NCBI GenBank assembly: GCA_029204225.1
Contig: CM055095.1
Span: forward strand, 24,647,190 to 24,711,189
DNA from: Diphasiastrum complanatum
Lineage: Eukaryota > Streptophyta > Lycopodiopsida > Lycopodiales > Lycopodiaceae
Length of the DNA: 64,000 nucleotides
Direction of reading: 5' to 3'
Under the pieces are notes generated by a model, which was not told where the DNA came from, did not search any database, and worked only from the letters and a program-made list of their open reading frames with translations. A program made the position numbers and the translations under genes. This document shows, one piece after another, positions 45,238 to 58,014 of this stretch (its first letter is position 1; each line of letters starts with the position of its first letter).

Positions 45238-45553
45238 GCTCTGATACCATGTGAAGTTTTTAGCACATGTGAGCTTCACCGCACACCCTACAGGATCTTA
45301 CTGAGGTGTTGTGATTGCACAAGATTGATCAGAGAACACTATACTTGAAAAATCTATGACAAGAGCACAATGGCATACATCTGATGAAAAAATCTAACTC
45401 CTCACTATGAGAAATGAATGTCAGAAATAATTCTAAGTGTTCAGTATGGGAAAAACAGTCTGCTCTCGGATAGAGAGAGAAAATCAATGATGGAAAACTC
45501 GGGTAGAGAGAGAATGAGTCCAAAACACCAAAATCTCAATTTGGCAAGTTCAA
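45238..45553 (-). mobile_element. PBS and partial 5' LTR of copia family E
   Basis: GCTCTGATACCA at 45238-45249 touches TGTGAAG at 45250. The LTR is followed for about 300 bp and then lost. Part of it matches 10556-10635 in inverted orientation. Confidence 0.75.
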
Positions 45554-45802
45554 TTTTTGATAGGCGTAGTCATGCATTGGAAGTAGGAAGTTTCCGCTAT
45601 TCCATTACTCACCTATTTCCGACATATATATATATATATCCGGAGTTTGATCGCCGAGAATGTAGTGTGAGTCTTTGCAAGGGCTAGAATACTATCTACA
45701 AATATCTTCTAAAGCAAGATAAAGAAGAAACTTTGCATTGGGGGGAAAGAACGGTTTGAAAGTAAAAAGAGTGAGTAGATTTAACCATAATAGAGTGGAA
45801 AG

Positions 45803-45804
<2 letters not shown>

Positions 45805-45877
<73 letters not shown>
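45805..45877. repeat. (TA)n microsatellite
   Basis: About 36 TA units. Confidence 0.97.
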
Positions 45878-45878
<1 letters not shown>

Positions 45879-45974
45879 CCTTGTTATTGTAGTACATTTT
45901 TCTATCTGGTAGTATAGACAATATACCGTTGTTTAGTTTGGTGGATAACACTTTTGCATTGAACACATTGACAA

Positions 45975-46705
45975 AAAAAGAACGACACTCGATTGTGGGG
46001 TGATGACAAGGTTTCATCAGGCCAATTGCAACAATGCAAGGGATACCAATTTGGTTGAAAGTGACGTTGATTACGTTGGAACCATACAAGAGATATTGGA
46101 AGTTGACTATAGATCTTTCAAGATTTTTTTGTTCGATTTAAATGGTTTCCAATAGTACGTCGAGGGCCACATGCAATTGTACGATTGGATTCAAATGGAC
46201 TATTTGCTCTTGTTCAACAAAGACTCTTTTCTCTTGCAATGAAACTTTGATCTTACCAAATCATTGTGAGCAAGTAATAATCGTTGGTACTTCAAATCAG
46301 TTGAGCACACTAGATTCAAATCTCCAGCTCATTTATATTGTTTGTATGTACACAGATAGTCGTTTATCCTGATCTGTCCAATACGAGGTGGCTATGTGTC
46401 AAGCAAACCAAGACAAGAAAAAATAAAATTTCCGAAAATATCGAGCTCAAAGATGCAACAACAACCAACCATGATGGAAAAGATAAAAGCGATCGTGATG
46501 AGGAAAATCATATAGAAGAGAATCCACATAATGAAGAAAATGAAACAATTAATCATTTCATGGAGCCAAACGAGCATGATGATTGGGATGTCAATGACAA
46601 TGACAATGGCGGAAGAGTTGAAAGTGAAATCAATGAAAATATTAATGATGTTACTAATAATCTTCTAACAAGAGTAGACCATTTGTTTGAAATCCGTGAA
46701 GAATA
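45975..46705 (+). pseudogene. CACTA transposase C-terminal DUF4216 domain
   Basis: Frames read GVMTRFHQANCNNARDTNLV, then DVDYVGTIQEILEVDYRSFK and IFLFDLN, the DUF4216 core (V-x-YYG-x-I-x-x-I-x-EL-x-Y-x...LF-x-C-x-W). After a frameshift comes LDSNGLFALVQQ, then ETLILPNHCEQ, a GT-AG intron (about 46276-46357) and IVVYPDLSNTRWLCVKQTK, matching the ...SQ-x-QVFY-x-D-x..W-x-VV end of the family. A very acidic Asn/Glu/Asp-rich tail runs to a stop at 46705. Stops and frameshifts upstream show decay. It could be the lost C-terminus of the DUF4218 fragment at 26690-27129. Confidence 0.7.
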
Positions 46706-47219
46706 AGACTAGATGAGTGTGAACGTGGAAAAATGATCAAGACGATGAACTAGAGGTGCCTATCTGCATTCCAAGATGTATACGTAAACTTGAACTACAT
46801 TTAGACCTTGCCTCAAATGAATGGCAAGATATCAATAATGATATAAATGAAGAATTGTCTACAAAGGATATCAATTGAATTGTGTTAAACATTTTATTTA
46901 ATTTTGGTTTGTAAAGATAGTTTGTATTCATGTCTCAACATTATGTACAATGTAAACGAGTTCATGTTTGATTATTTTAAAATATGCCAAGCAACGTTTT
47001 CCATTGCAATGCATTATTTTTTCAATTATAATCAATTGATCAGTGCCAAATATTTTTCACTCTCCTCTTCTTTTTTATTCTAACAAATTTTCTCAACTAA
47101 ATCAATTTCATTCTCTTTGCTTTTCATGTTAAAAAAGAAATTTGAAACTTGTGTCACAATTTGTGTTAATACAAATTGCGACAAAACTATAAGAAATATA
47201 CAATCTAAGAATTCGCCGT

Positions 47220-47350
47220 TTCTCGAATTTTTTACTGCTAAAAAACATAGCATCCCCTAGCAACACTAATTGTGAACGTCACTAAACTTTATATAGCATC
47301 ACCCAGCGACGTTAATGTACAATCATTGTTGAAACGTTGTTGGGTTAAGT
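47220..47350. repeat. Subterminal-type short repeats, probable CACTA end region
   Basis: Related units TAGCATCCCCTAGCAACACT and TAGCATCACCCAGCGACGTT, then AACGTTGTTGGGTTAAG, sit 0.5 kb beyond the DUF4216 domain. CACTA elements carry such subterminal repeats; I could not identify the CACTA terminus itself. The stretch 47351-48150 has no supported gene. Confidence 0.4.
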
Positions 47351-48157
47351 GTTCCGAGCACAATGACGATGTCAAAAGCTCAATATGATGACCTTCTTAA
47401 TTTTACAAAGCACCCTTGCTGCTGAAGTGGCGAAACCAAAGCCAAGTTCACTTCAGAACGTGAAATGCCTTCTACCACACACCCCCAACTACATGCTCCT
47501 TGCAAATGACTTATGGCATCCACGGTGTGGTTTTGGCATTCCCCCACATTCCCCATTCAAGGTGTTCTATCTACCATTTGTTGCTACCAAAAAGAAACTT
47601 CAAAAGATCATGACCATAACAAGGACTATCAATTTTCCCACAATGAAAACTCTTTGAACCCTGATGCTAAGCTTTGAACCATATGCAAAAGTTCCATCTA
47701 AAACATATTTTTCTTTCTAGAAGTTAAAGTGTTTCATACTATCAATGCATCATGGCTACCATAGCACAAATGGATGGGTCCACCCATGTGCACATCCCAT
47801 GCAACTTGTAGAAGATTTATCACTAACATGTTGGATCATCTTGGGTTTACATTTTTGACATGCTCATTTAATCTTCTTGCCAAAATAATAACTAAACCTA
47901 GATAAATCAAATCTTGTGTTTCATACAAGACTGCAAAAATGCATGTTTCAAAACTGAAAACCCAAATGTTTTTATCTTTGTGTGTGATGTTCCCACACAT
48001 GGTGCGTTGGTGTACCATGCTTGAGCTTGCATCGCCCCCCCAAGTTTGATCCTATATGACTCCACAGGTTGATAATACTAAGAAGCATTTTTGTGTGTTG
48101 CATCACCCAACATGAGAGACTTGTTGAGCTACTTTTCTTGCAAGTCTAATAATCACT

Positions 48158-48541
48158 ACAAATAGATAACTAAAATCTAGAGATTAGTACAGGACTTGTG
48201 TTTTAAATAGCATATTAGTACAAATAGATAACTAGAATCTAGAGATTAGTACAGGACTTGTGTTTTAAATAGCCTTAAGCAGTTGTTCAAAGGCCAGAAC
48301 CTATACCAAAATTCACCATGAGATATGTACATATAATTGTCTCTAACCTCAGAATATATTCACTTGCAAAAAAGGATGTGAAACCATGCTCTATGCCTCA
48401 TGTTGTCGCTACCGCATGCTAATCTGACAGGCGGCGGGGCACATCACCATTATGCTGCAAGCCATAGGATTGAGAACAGAAGCAGATGGGTGCAATCCTA
48501 TGTTGGTGCAATCCATAGGATTGAGAACAGAAGCAGGTGGG
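48158..48541. repeat. Two short tandem duplications downstream of the coiled-coil gene
   Basis: A 62-bp unit (ACAAATAGATAACTA...) is duplicated at 48158-48272 with very few changes. A 51-bp-period repeat (CCATAGGATTGAGAACAGAA) occurs at 48462 and 48513. Both lie just 3' of the stop codon at 48565, probably in or near the 3' UTR. Confidence 0.85.
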
Positions 48542-48564
48542 CTCGTGTCGGTTAGGACGCACTG

Positions 48565-51500
48565 CTAAAAGTTGCTCAGTGTTCTTGAAAAGAATCTGGT
48601 GAATGTTGAGTTCGCTTTTTCGGAGGAAGTTGGGCTCATTATTGCAGAAGTCAATGGCATTGACAAGTCACTCAAGCTTGTTCCCCTTCTCTTGACAGGG
48701 CGAACTTGAATATCCAATCTTGCTGGAGATGAAGATCTTGCTTCTAGGGGCGTAGTAGGCACAAAAACCACAGCTTCAGAGCAATCTGCTCCTTCAGATG
48801 AAAGATAGCTGCTGTTATCTTCAGATTTGACGCATGGTGCAGGGATTTCATCCTCGCCCTGCGTTGGTTTTGAATTGAGCATCTTTGTGGGCTGCAGGCT
48901 TTTAGGAGGACTATGCAAAACAATCTGCTCCAAGATCTGCAATGGTTCTGCCTTTAGCCGGCCTGATCCACTGCTGGATGTACCACTATTAGAGTCCTTT
49001 ACTTGAAAACGTGCATCTTCAAGTTGAAGATCAGAAGACTTCACTGTTTGGAGCACCTCAGATACCGGAACATAGTCATTTTCTTGAAAAGAGTTGGTCA
49101 ATGAGAGAGCTCGTAGCTGTTTTCCTAAAAGAGTGATTGTTCGCTGACACTCAGCTAGCTTTTCTGTAGCAGTGGCAACTTCTTGTTCCTGCAGAACATT
49201 AGATCAAACCCGTGAAAATGACAACAGCAAAACTTCACATTCAGTTCCCAGTTCAGAGTTTTGGAGGAAATTACAGTCCAGGTGATGGGTGGGGTATCTT
49301 ATTGCATTTGATGCAACATGACGTATTTGACCTAGCAACATCAAAGCTACCCGAAGACACTGTTAAAATATTGACTAACCTAACTCGAGTTATCTAAATT
49401 GCCTCTGTTCTTGCAGTTATAGCATCAGAATTATCTTCCAGTAACGGATTCTTGAAGAACCATAAGCAGTTCGTGATACGGACACCAGAGAACAAGAAAT
49501 TAGTTAGCAGAAAAAACTCTTCTTGGTCCATGAAGCTTAAGATTACCTTTTGAACCCTTGTTTCTTCAGTAAATAAATCTAGTAGTGTGCCCTTCTCAAC
49601 TTCCACTGGGGAGCTCTGAGCCACGCTTGCACTTTCAGAATTTTTCCTGCATGCCGCCAGTCACTGAACATCAGACACGGAAAACAACACCTGGACTTGT
49701 GTCTTTCCAGAAAGTCATAAATCTTTAAGAATATCAGTACTAAAAAAGCAGACTTTAAACTTGAATGCGTTTCTGCTTTCTAAAATGATAGAACACCCTC
49801 TGCTACTCCATGCAGGCTAAACGTTATAAAACTCTTTAAACTGCAAACGATATTGACTATCTTCTCATAATCTCACTTACAACGAAGTGCAACGCAACTG
49901 ATGCTGCAAACTTGCGATTTCATCTTTGTGGCACCTATGCTCTTCTTGAAGTTTCCATTGCAACGCTGTTAGTCTCTCTTGTAACTGAGTAACCTCAGAG
50001 TTTGCAACCTTGATTTGAGATTGCAATTTCTCATTGGAAGAAGCCACGTCTGCAAGCTGATCTTCTGCAAGCTGCATTGAGCTTTGTGTGGAAGCCAACT
50101 GCAGTTGTAGTTTTGAAACAAAAAATTCTGCCTCAGAAAGTTGTTGCTGTGAGTTTTGCAGTTTTATAGCATCTTCTTCATGCTGTCTATGTTCAATTTG
50201 AAGCTCTGATTGTAGTTCCGCCAGCTTTTCCTGTAAATGATTCCTGTCAACCTCAGCTGCTTTGATTTCAGCTTCCAAGCTAGATTGAGATGATACAAAT
50301 GTAGCCATCTTATCTTCTGTAAGCTGCCTTGCTTCCTTTGCAGAAGCTAACTTTAGGTTCAGATCTGCATTTACTTTCTCTGTTTCCGAAAGTTGCTGCT
50401 GGAAGTTTTGACATTCCAACCTAACTTTCAGGTTGTCTTCGTGTGTTCTGTGAAGTTCCGACTCCAGTGTCACGATCCTTTCTTGAAGTTGATTCACCTG
50501 GGCCTCTGTAGCTTGGACATGAGATTCCAGCACCGATTTTGAAGAAACCATGGCCTGTATCTGGTCTTCGGCAGATCCAATTGCTCTTTGTGTGGATCCT
50601 AGTTGTACACGCAATGTTGATATAAGCTGATCTGCATCATCAAGTTGTGTTTGAAGATCCTTGACTTCTGCCACTGCATTTAAATGCTGGTTGCGCTCCT
50701 CATGAACTTCTAAAACTAGAGCTTCCAATTTTTCGTGAAGCTCTTTCACCTCTTCCAATTTTCTCATGATCTGAGATTCCAATTCTACTTTTGAAGAAGC
50801 CATTGTCGCCAGCTGATCTTCTGCAAGTTGCCTCGATCTTTCGGCAGATGCTAGCTGCATATGCAAATTGGAACTCGTATGTTCTTGCTCATAGAGCTGA
50901 GCCTTCAAGTGATCAATTTTTTCATGTGCAATGTCCAAGTCATTCTCAATCTCTGCCTTGCCTATTTTCAGGTGAACCAGTTCTTCTTCTAGAGCAGCAA
51001 ATTTATCAAACTCTGTCTTTAGGAAAGAATCCTTGATTGAATTCGTACCAGATTTTGTCAATTGAATATCTTCATCCTGCTTGGGATTACCAGATGTTTG
51101 GATCCCACCAGTTACTGCAGTACTATTTTCTGCAGATTGAAGCGGGGTCAACATATTTTTGGTTTCTTCCTCCATCTCTTCAGCTTTGTAACCAGAACCA
51201 GATTGTATGAGACGTTGGCTCCAATCGACTGACGGCATGAGGTTCTTACGACTCCGGAATCCATCAAATCGCCTACAAACCAAAGCCACAACAAACTCCA
51301 AAACTATTGCCAACTCTGAGATGAAGGAGAAAGCATCCACTGTACCCTGTAAGAAATCATTACTCAGACAACCCAATTTACGAATCTTGAAGTCCAAATC
51401 TGCGTTATCCCAATGCAGCCCTAATATAAGTTCTCCATCTATGATGATAGGATCTATAGCAGTCTCTGAAGTGGTCTCATAACTAGCTTTTCTAGGTGAA

Positions 51501-54500
51501 TGGTCTGGGGGAGAAAGCCCATGTCCTGCACCTGTCTCCTGGGCTAGACATCCCACAAGTCTGATGATCTTGCAAACCGATGATTTCGATTCGAGTATCG
51601 AGTTGACATGAGATGGTTCCAAAGGGGTTTTCATAGAATTGTAACACGGCTGATTTTGAGATTTATGTGAAAGACTTTTTGCAGTGGTTCCAGATGATAC
51701 TTCTGCGATGGCCTTCTTGAGTCCTTTGTGCAGTGTGGTACCTTCATTTTGCTCCTCCAGCATAGAATCTATTTTTTCTTGCAAATGGATCAAAGCTGCT
51801 TCATTTGCAGCATTTCTTGACAGCAAAGCACCGATCTTTTCCTCAGCAGAAGCTAGCTTCCTACTCAGATCCGAGCAATTTTGCGTGGCCCCTTCAAGCT
51901 CCCTTTCACGCCTCAACAGACGATCCTCCAAGGAAATGGTTTGATCTTGAACACAGTCAACGCTATCAAATTCGTTCTTGTACAACTCAGTTGTTTGAGA
52001 ACCTACGTGGGCATTCTTTGGTTTTTGGGTTGAAGGCACTGTTGATGCTAACCTTTCCATTTCAGCAAAATCATCCATCAAATCACATTTCAAGGAGGTG
52101 ACATTTTTGTCCTTCTTAAAGTGTGCAAGTTCAGCAATCAGTGCAGAAGCCCAAGCGTCTGCAGAGCTCAGCTGATCGCCATTTAAACTCTCCTCAGACA
52201 TTGAAACGAGACTAGGAGCTTTCTCCACTCCCAAAGTCATTGATGCGTCTCCACGCCCATCTGGAACTTTCAGGGAGGATTTGGACATTGCTTTGAAGGC
52301 CTCTAAATGTTCCTCCACGTGGGATAGTCTGCTTGCTGTCTTTGCACACATAAGCCTTGCTGATTGAAGTTCTTTTTCTTTCTTTGCCAAATTATCTTTA
52401 AGAACTTTGATTTCTTCCTCCAGAGGAGAGGACCTCTCAGAGAGAACGTCAGCCTCTTTGCTGCCAGTTTGAGATTTCGCATCTGCAGCTTCTCGTGGGC
52501 TGTGCTGTCTTGGGGATCCATCTTTCTTAGCAGGATGTATCTTCTTTTTCTTCTCACCAGGTTCTTTACCCAAAGCGTCAGCTTCTAGCTTCATTTGAGC
52601 CAGAGCAGCCGGCCCTGGCAGCTTTTTCCGCATCAGCATCCGCAGTCTTTGGCATTCTGCCTCCAATTTGGCGATCTGCTTCACACTTTCCAAATGCTGT
52701 TTGTTTGCAGCATCAGCTGCTTTTCTGGTGTACTCTCTCTCATCATGCCTTATAGCAATTTCTTTATTCAACACGTGCATGTCGAACTTCATGGACGAAC
52801 TCTCCTTTTCCAGCATTTCCACTCTCACCTGAAGCACTTTGGCTTGAGCCTCTGCAGCAGATTTGGCATCATCCAGTTCAGATAAGGCTCTTGTGCGCTC
52901 TTGGAGTGATTTGAACAGGGAGTTTTTCTCCGCTCTTGCCTCAAGCAGCTGGTGGCTCAAATCCGAGAGCTTGGCATCAAATTCTGACCTGACTTTGTCC
53001 CACTCCCTTGTCTTCCTGACAATTGCTTCACGAACCTTCTCTTCCTGCTCTTGACGGACATGACGAAGCTCTCTCATGCACTCCTTTAAAGCTCCATCCA
53101 AGTGAGCAGCTCGATTGTCCGAAGCGATTTTTTGCTGAACTGCCACATCCACTTCATTCTTTATAGCCACAGCTTCTGCTTCTGCTTTTTCCCAGCCTGA
53201 AAGAAACATCCATGAAGTTAATTTTGTCTGCAGCATCCAGCCTGACAAAGGCGATCAGAACATTTTACATAGGCGATCAGAACATTTTACATAATTTCCA
53301 GCGATCCACATCATGCCACATGCTACCTGAGACGGCTTCTTCAGCCACTTTTGCATGCTGCTTCACCAGTTTATCCTTTGCTGTGATGTCCGAAAGAGCA
53401 GCTGATAACTTCTCGCTCAAGTCCCTCACTTTCTCCCCTGTTTGATGCCATTGGGTGGTTGCCTCATCTGAACTGCGGGCATGTTCTGCCAGGACTCTTT
53501 GTAGATCCTGCTAATGCACAAGCAGACATCAGAGACTCAAGGATCTACACATATACGTATGAGACCATTACGCCAAACTACGAGCATGGAGGTTGTCAAA
53601 TCCATATTCACAAAGAAATCGTGCGAGAAGCAGCACAAAGGCAGTACCAGGAACATCAACCAACTTTAAGATATCTCATGCTTGTGATCGTGTCCAGATA
53701 CCCAGACACTAGTTGAGATCTTTAATTTGATTTGGAAAAATTCTGAGAAGGATTATTAGAATATGTGAATTAATTACACAGATTGTAGGTTCCTGCTCTA
53801 TAAATTGCAACCTTGAAATTGGTATGCTGCAGCTATTGATTGCAGATAATGCAAAAGAAAGAGAAACAATATAATGACGTAACAGTGGGATTGTCATTCA
53901 GTGACGAAGATCTTGTGAATACCTTGAAGAATGTACATTTCTTTAGAGCAGAAAATTTGGCATTACATTTTTTTATTATTAGAAAACAGTAGGAAGAACT
54001 CAGGACAAGAAAGAATATTAATGAGGGTTACGACTCGCTGTTTTTCGCAAAATTTAATATTCAATAATTTAATGCAGGTAAGTCATGGTAGGATTGAAAG
54101 ATCGGAAACTAATGAACACCAAGGACAGTCGAGTAAAGATGTAAGGTTCAAACGAAATTCTCACCAGGTTTGTTATTATTGCAGGATGACTCACAATCCT
54201 GCAAGCAAAAATTATAAGAGGGTTCTCAGATAAAGAGAGGAAGCCAATCATCCTTTTTATTGCCTCAACCTCACAACAGTGTAGCAATCGACCCTAATTA
54301 TTGAATAAGAGAAACTCACAGGACCCATATGGGAAATGACAGAATACACTGATTGGAATCGGTACAGAACCAATGATTATACAAAACTGTAACCAAAGCA
54401 ATAATCAAAGGTATCCTCCACATTCCAGATTGCAAGAAATCTTAGTATCAGTAAGGAAGATATCTGATGCAGGGCTGGAATCACACTTGAACAAAGATCA

Positions 54501-57500
54501 TTGAGTGGTCAGAATATCATTTGCATGGGACAAAGAGTCGGTGATATCCACCAAATCAGAGCTTTAGACAAGGTTAAACCTTAAGCTCCACCATTGAAGA
54601 AGATTTGGCAACCTTTCGCATGAAAGATTTGGACACCCAAGTCTACCAGGAGTAAAGATACGACAAGAACAGGAGGATTGTATTTGGATTAGATTGAAAA
54701 TTGGGTCCGTGAAGTGAAAGCCTTTGCAAAGAAAGCCAAGTATACCCAGGAAGATACTAGAAATTATAGACTTCATTATCTAGGATCCCATAAAAGATGA
54801 TATCTTTGGAGGCACAGAATATTTTATAGCCTTCATAGACCATGCTTCAATGTTACAGTAGGTTACATACTCAAAGGAAGATCTGAAGCTCTAGGGGAAT
54901 TCCTAGAATTTAACGCTATGGGAGAGAAAAAGACATGACATCAAACCATGGCATTGAGTAGTGACAATAGTGATTGAATATCTTTAAATTGTGGACTATG
55001 GTGAGGATTGGAACAACAAATTCTCTCGCAATAATGCTAGCACAGAGAGCTGAACATTGATGGAGATGGCACTGGTGAAAGCAGTACATATGCAGAGACA
55101 TGTAAGGACCAAAAAACTTGAGGAGTTTGAAGAGGCAGAAAGCTATATGTATCCAATCCAAAGCATAAAATTTTCTTCAGTTTTAGAAACCAAAGCCTAC
55201 TTTTGTTTGATCCCATTAAAAGGAAATATGAGCAGGGATATGAGATATTATGATAACTCATCCATATAAATAGGAAAATCAATATTGATTCTTGAAGAAG
55301 ACCTTGCTAAATAGAAAATATTAGCGAAGGAGGAAGAGACCTAATAAAATAAGATAATGAGGCTCATATTCTAAGAAGATCTGAGAGAATCAGAAGAAAA
55401 CCCACCGGTTTGAGGAATTAAGTTTATTGATGCACACAGAAAAACTGAATCTATTTTTTGATTTGGGCAGGTTTTTGCTTATTTTTGAAACTGTAGATCT
55501 AGAACCATTGTAGTGATTTCTCTATGTTTTCAAATGTATGCATTAACAGTAAACTAGCATGCCTGCCATGTAAGATTGTATTTTACGTGCAAGCAGTTGA
55601 CAAGCTCATCTATTGGGTGTGTAAGTAATTATGTGTTGTGTTACTTAGTGTAGTCAAAGGACCAATTACACAAACAGATGAATGTGTATTGTTCTGGCAA
55701 ACAAATGTACTGTTCAGTTTTCAGGACACCATATCATTGAATCTACTGATGATTAAGTGTTATTAGGGAGACACCTGGGGACCATAGTTGGCATTTTTGC
55801 AGTAAGAGCGTGCGCCATAGAGCATGAAGAAAAATGTCTTTGGGCATCAACCATCAAATATTATATGATCAGAATGGGCCAGAGCTTGTTGGGAAGAGAG
55901 GCTCAAGAGCTTTCTGATGGTGTCTTTGCATGTGACACTCAAGATCAGATATGAAAATACTAGTAGAAGAATAATCTTCTCCAAACGATACTGCAATCAG
56001 CTTGATTTCAGAAAATCAGGGGATCGTAGCAGTTACTAAGTTCAATGTATTTCATATAAGAAGAAAACATACACACATAGAATAGCATTTGGAAAAAGAA
56101 GTAGAAATTTGTGAAGACTGGTAGACCTGTTGTATAGAAGAAATTATTGCAGACTTATTGTTAGAAAGGCTTGGAAAGGAAAAACAGGATCTTCTTTCAC
56201 TGGAAGGGGAGCAGACCAAGCTGGATATCACTCTTGAGTGGCAGTGCTGTATGAGTAAGCAGCGGTGATTTCCAGAGTTAGTGATCCACTACTCCACTAA
56301 ATGGAAAAAAGTTTACTTGATTAATAGAAATGCTAAAAATGTCACTATGCATATCACCAGCGCCAAAGAGCAGGTGCATATCACATCCATAAGAATATGT
56401 CTCATCCGCTTACATTCGTATAGATACCAACGTGCCAAGTTTACATCACTTCTCTGAAGCCACTCATCCATTATGAAGGGTAGCAGTAAAAGATAGCACA
56501 TCAATTCAGGTACCTAAATCCTCATAAAAAATCTCGTGTATCAGCCTCCAATAGCAGAAAAGTTATTGCTAAGAAATAAGTTCTAAAGACTATTGATAAT
56601 ATGCACAAATGTTTACAGTTGTTTGTAGAACCTTTGTGGACTTCTTGAGAAGATTGTTACTTAGGTGATATTATACACACTACTCCATCATGGCCACTGC
56701 TCATAGACCCATGTGGAATTTAGTTATTTTCAGGGCTTGTTAAATTCTACTCAATGAAGGATGAGGACAGTGAACTACATTTAATGCCCTGTATGACTCA
56801 GGCAGCTTAAGAGGGTTTTTTACAGAGAGCTACTTAAACTGCTAGATTTACAAGAGATATCCGAGGTTCAAAGTTGAAAGCTATGATGGTTCACAAGCAC
56901 CTTGTTACACATTCCAAAACTTATGAGATGGGTGGTCACGGTAAGTAGGGGACATTGGCCGGAGACTCTCTATCTTTTTCTCTCTGTTGCCAGGGAAGAG
57001 GTTGTTCACTGACCGAACTTACAGAACAGTTACTATCATCCACAATGGTTTTTAACTAGCCCCTCGTAAGTTTCTTCATGTTCCATCTCGCTCACAGCTT
57101 GCTCTTAGACCAAAGATATGCGCACATTTCTTTTTCAAGTTAGCCTTGCTAACTTCTCAATGCACCTACGGCAATGCTTTGCTTATAATCATGCAAGTTT
57201 TGTTTCCTTGTAACCAGACAGACATGGTTGAAAGAGGAGACGAGACATGCCTTACATAATTGGACTCAGATCAAATATGCCTAAACCCACCAGTGTTAAG
57301 TGGCATGCAATTCTCAGTTGTGAAGGGGGATGGGCACTTCATGCATCCAAGTATTGCAATTGAAACAGTTTATGGTTGTGGAACAGCAAAAAACATTACG
57401 CAAAACTTAACCTAGGAACCTTAATTAAGCACACATAACAAAAATGGCCATGATTGCAAAAGGCAGTACACCTTCGGACAGACTTAACATATCATAATGC

Positions 57501-58014
57501 ATGTGAAAAGTCCAACAGAGTGGCTCATCTATTAAAACTATGCAAACACCTTCCATCTTTAATGACTACTTACAGCCCCGTAACATCCGTAATATTCTAG
57601 TCTTTGAAGCAAAACGGAGAGCATAATAGTTTAAAATATACCCATTTAAGAATCATATTTCACAAATCCTTCTTTGTCGTAGATCACACTTTTGTTATCA
57701 GAGCTAACCCCTTCATGACATAAATAAATATATAATGAAGAAAAGCGCCTAAGAAAGACACGAAATGCTGAAATGCTTATATGAGACTTGGTCTTGCATA
57801 ATCCTCAGATAATGCAGAAAGTGCACTTTCTTGGAAAAAGCTGCTGCTCTGGAGCAAACTCAGCATGTAGAAAAAGCATTCCACTAATCTAAAATACAAC
57901 CACCTGTTCATGGTTTAGTCTTGCAGAGTGAGCTGGAGAAGAATCTGCTGAACTTGGCATTGTTGAGCTTTTGTCGAATGCTTTTTTCTTCCAGGGCCAG
58001 CTTCTGCGATCCAT
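48565..58014 (-). CDS. Filament-like plant protein (FPP, long coiled-coil, DUF869 family)
   Basis: Five coding exons with consistent phases: 58014-57904, 53507-53327, 53196-49881, 49646-49547 and 49188-48565, giving 1443 residues. The start MDRRSWPWKKKAFDKSS is the FPP N-terminal signature, with an in-frame TGA seven codons upstream. Residues 70-97 (LSDITAKDKLVKQHAKVAEE), 98-145 (GWEKAEAEA..., HLDGALKECMRELRHVR) and 288-300 (KKLPGPAALAQMK) are the conserved FPP blocks. Most of the rest is predicted coiled coil with repeated LQLQLASTQSS-AEDQLA-like segments at 1000-1230. The C-terminus (VATATEKLAECQRTITLLGK) is also FPP-like. These proteins are thought to be cytoskeleton- or trafficking-associated scaffolds; the exact role here is unknown. 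It is longer than the usual 600-1100 residues. No inactivating change seen; the only intact host gene in the window. Confidence 0.93.
53508..57903 (-). other. First coding intron of the FPP gene (4396 bp)
   Basis: The donor at 57903-57902 (CAG|GTGGTTG) and an acceptor before 53507 (TTAGCAG|GATC) keep phase 0. It joins LNHEQ to DLQRVLAEH. A transcript would confirm that no further small exon lies inside. It contains a decayed copia. Confidence 0.75.
53990..56280 (+). pseudogene. Heavily decayed Ty1/copia inside the FPP intron, antisense to the gene
   Basis: Plus-strand scraps in copia order: degenerate zinc knuckle VCYYCRMTHNPASKNYKR (54166-54220); pre-integrase/integrase codons KPLQRKPSIPRKILEI (54715-54765); FIAFIDHASM (54815) and SEALGEFLEF (54880); EMALVKAVHMQRHV (55060); and a possible C-terminal IADLLLERLGKEK (56150). 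Stops are frequent and no LTRs are recognisable, so this is much older than element H. Confidence 0.6.

Noticed and set aside
45781-46089. Tyr/Ile-repeat protein frame
   Set aside because: It is a translation of the (TA)n microsatellite.
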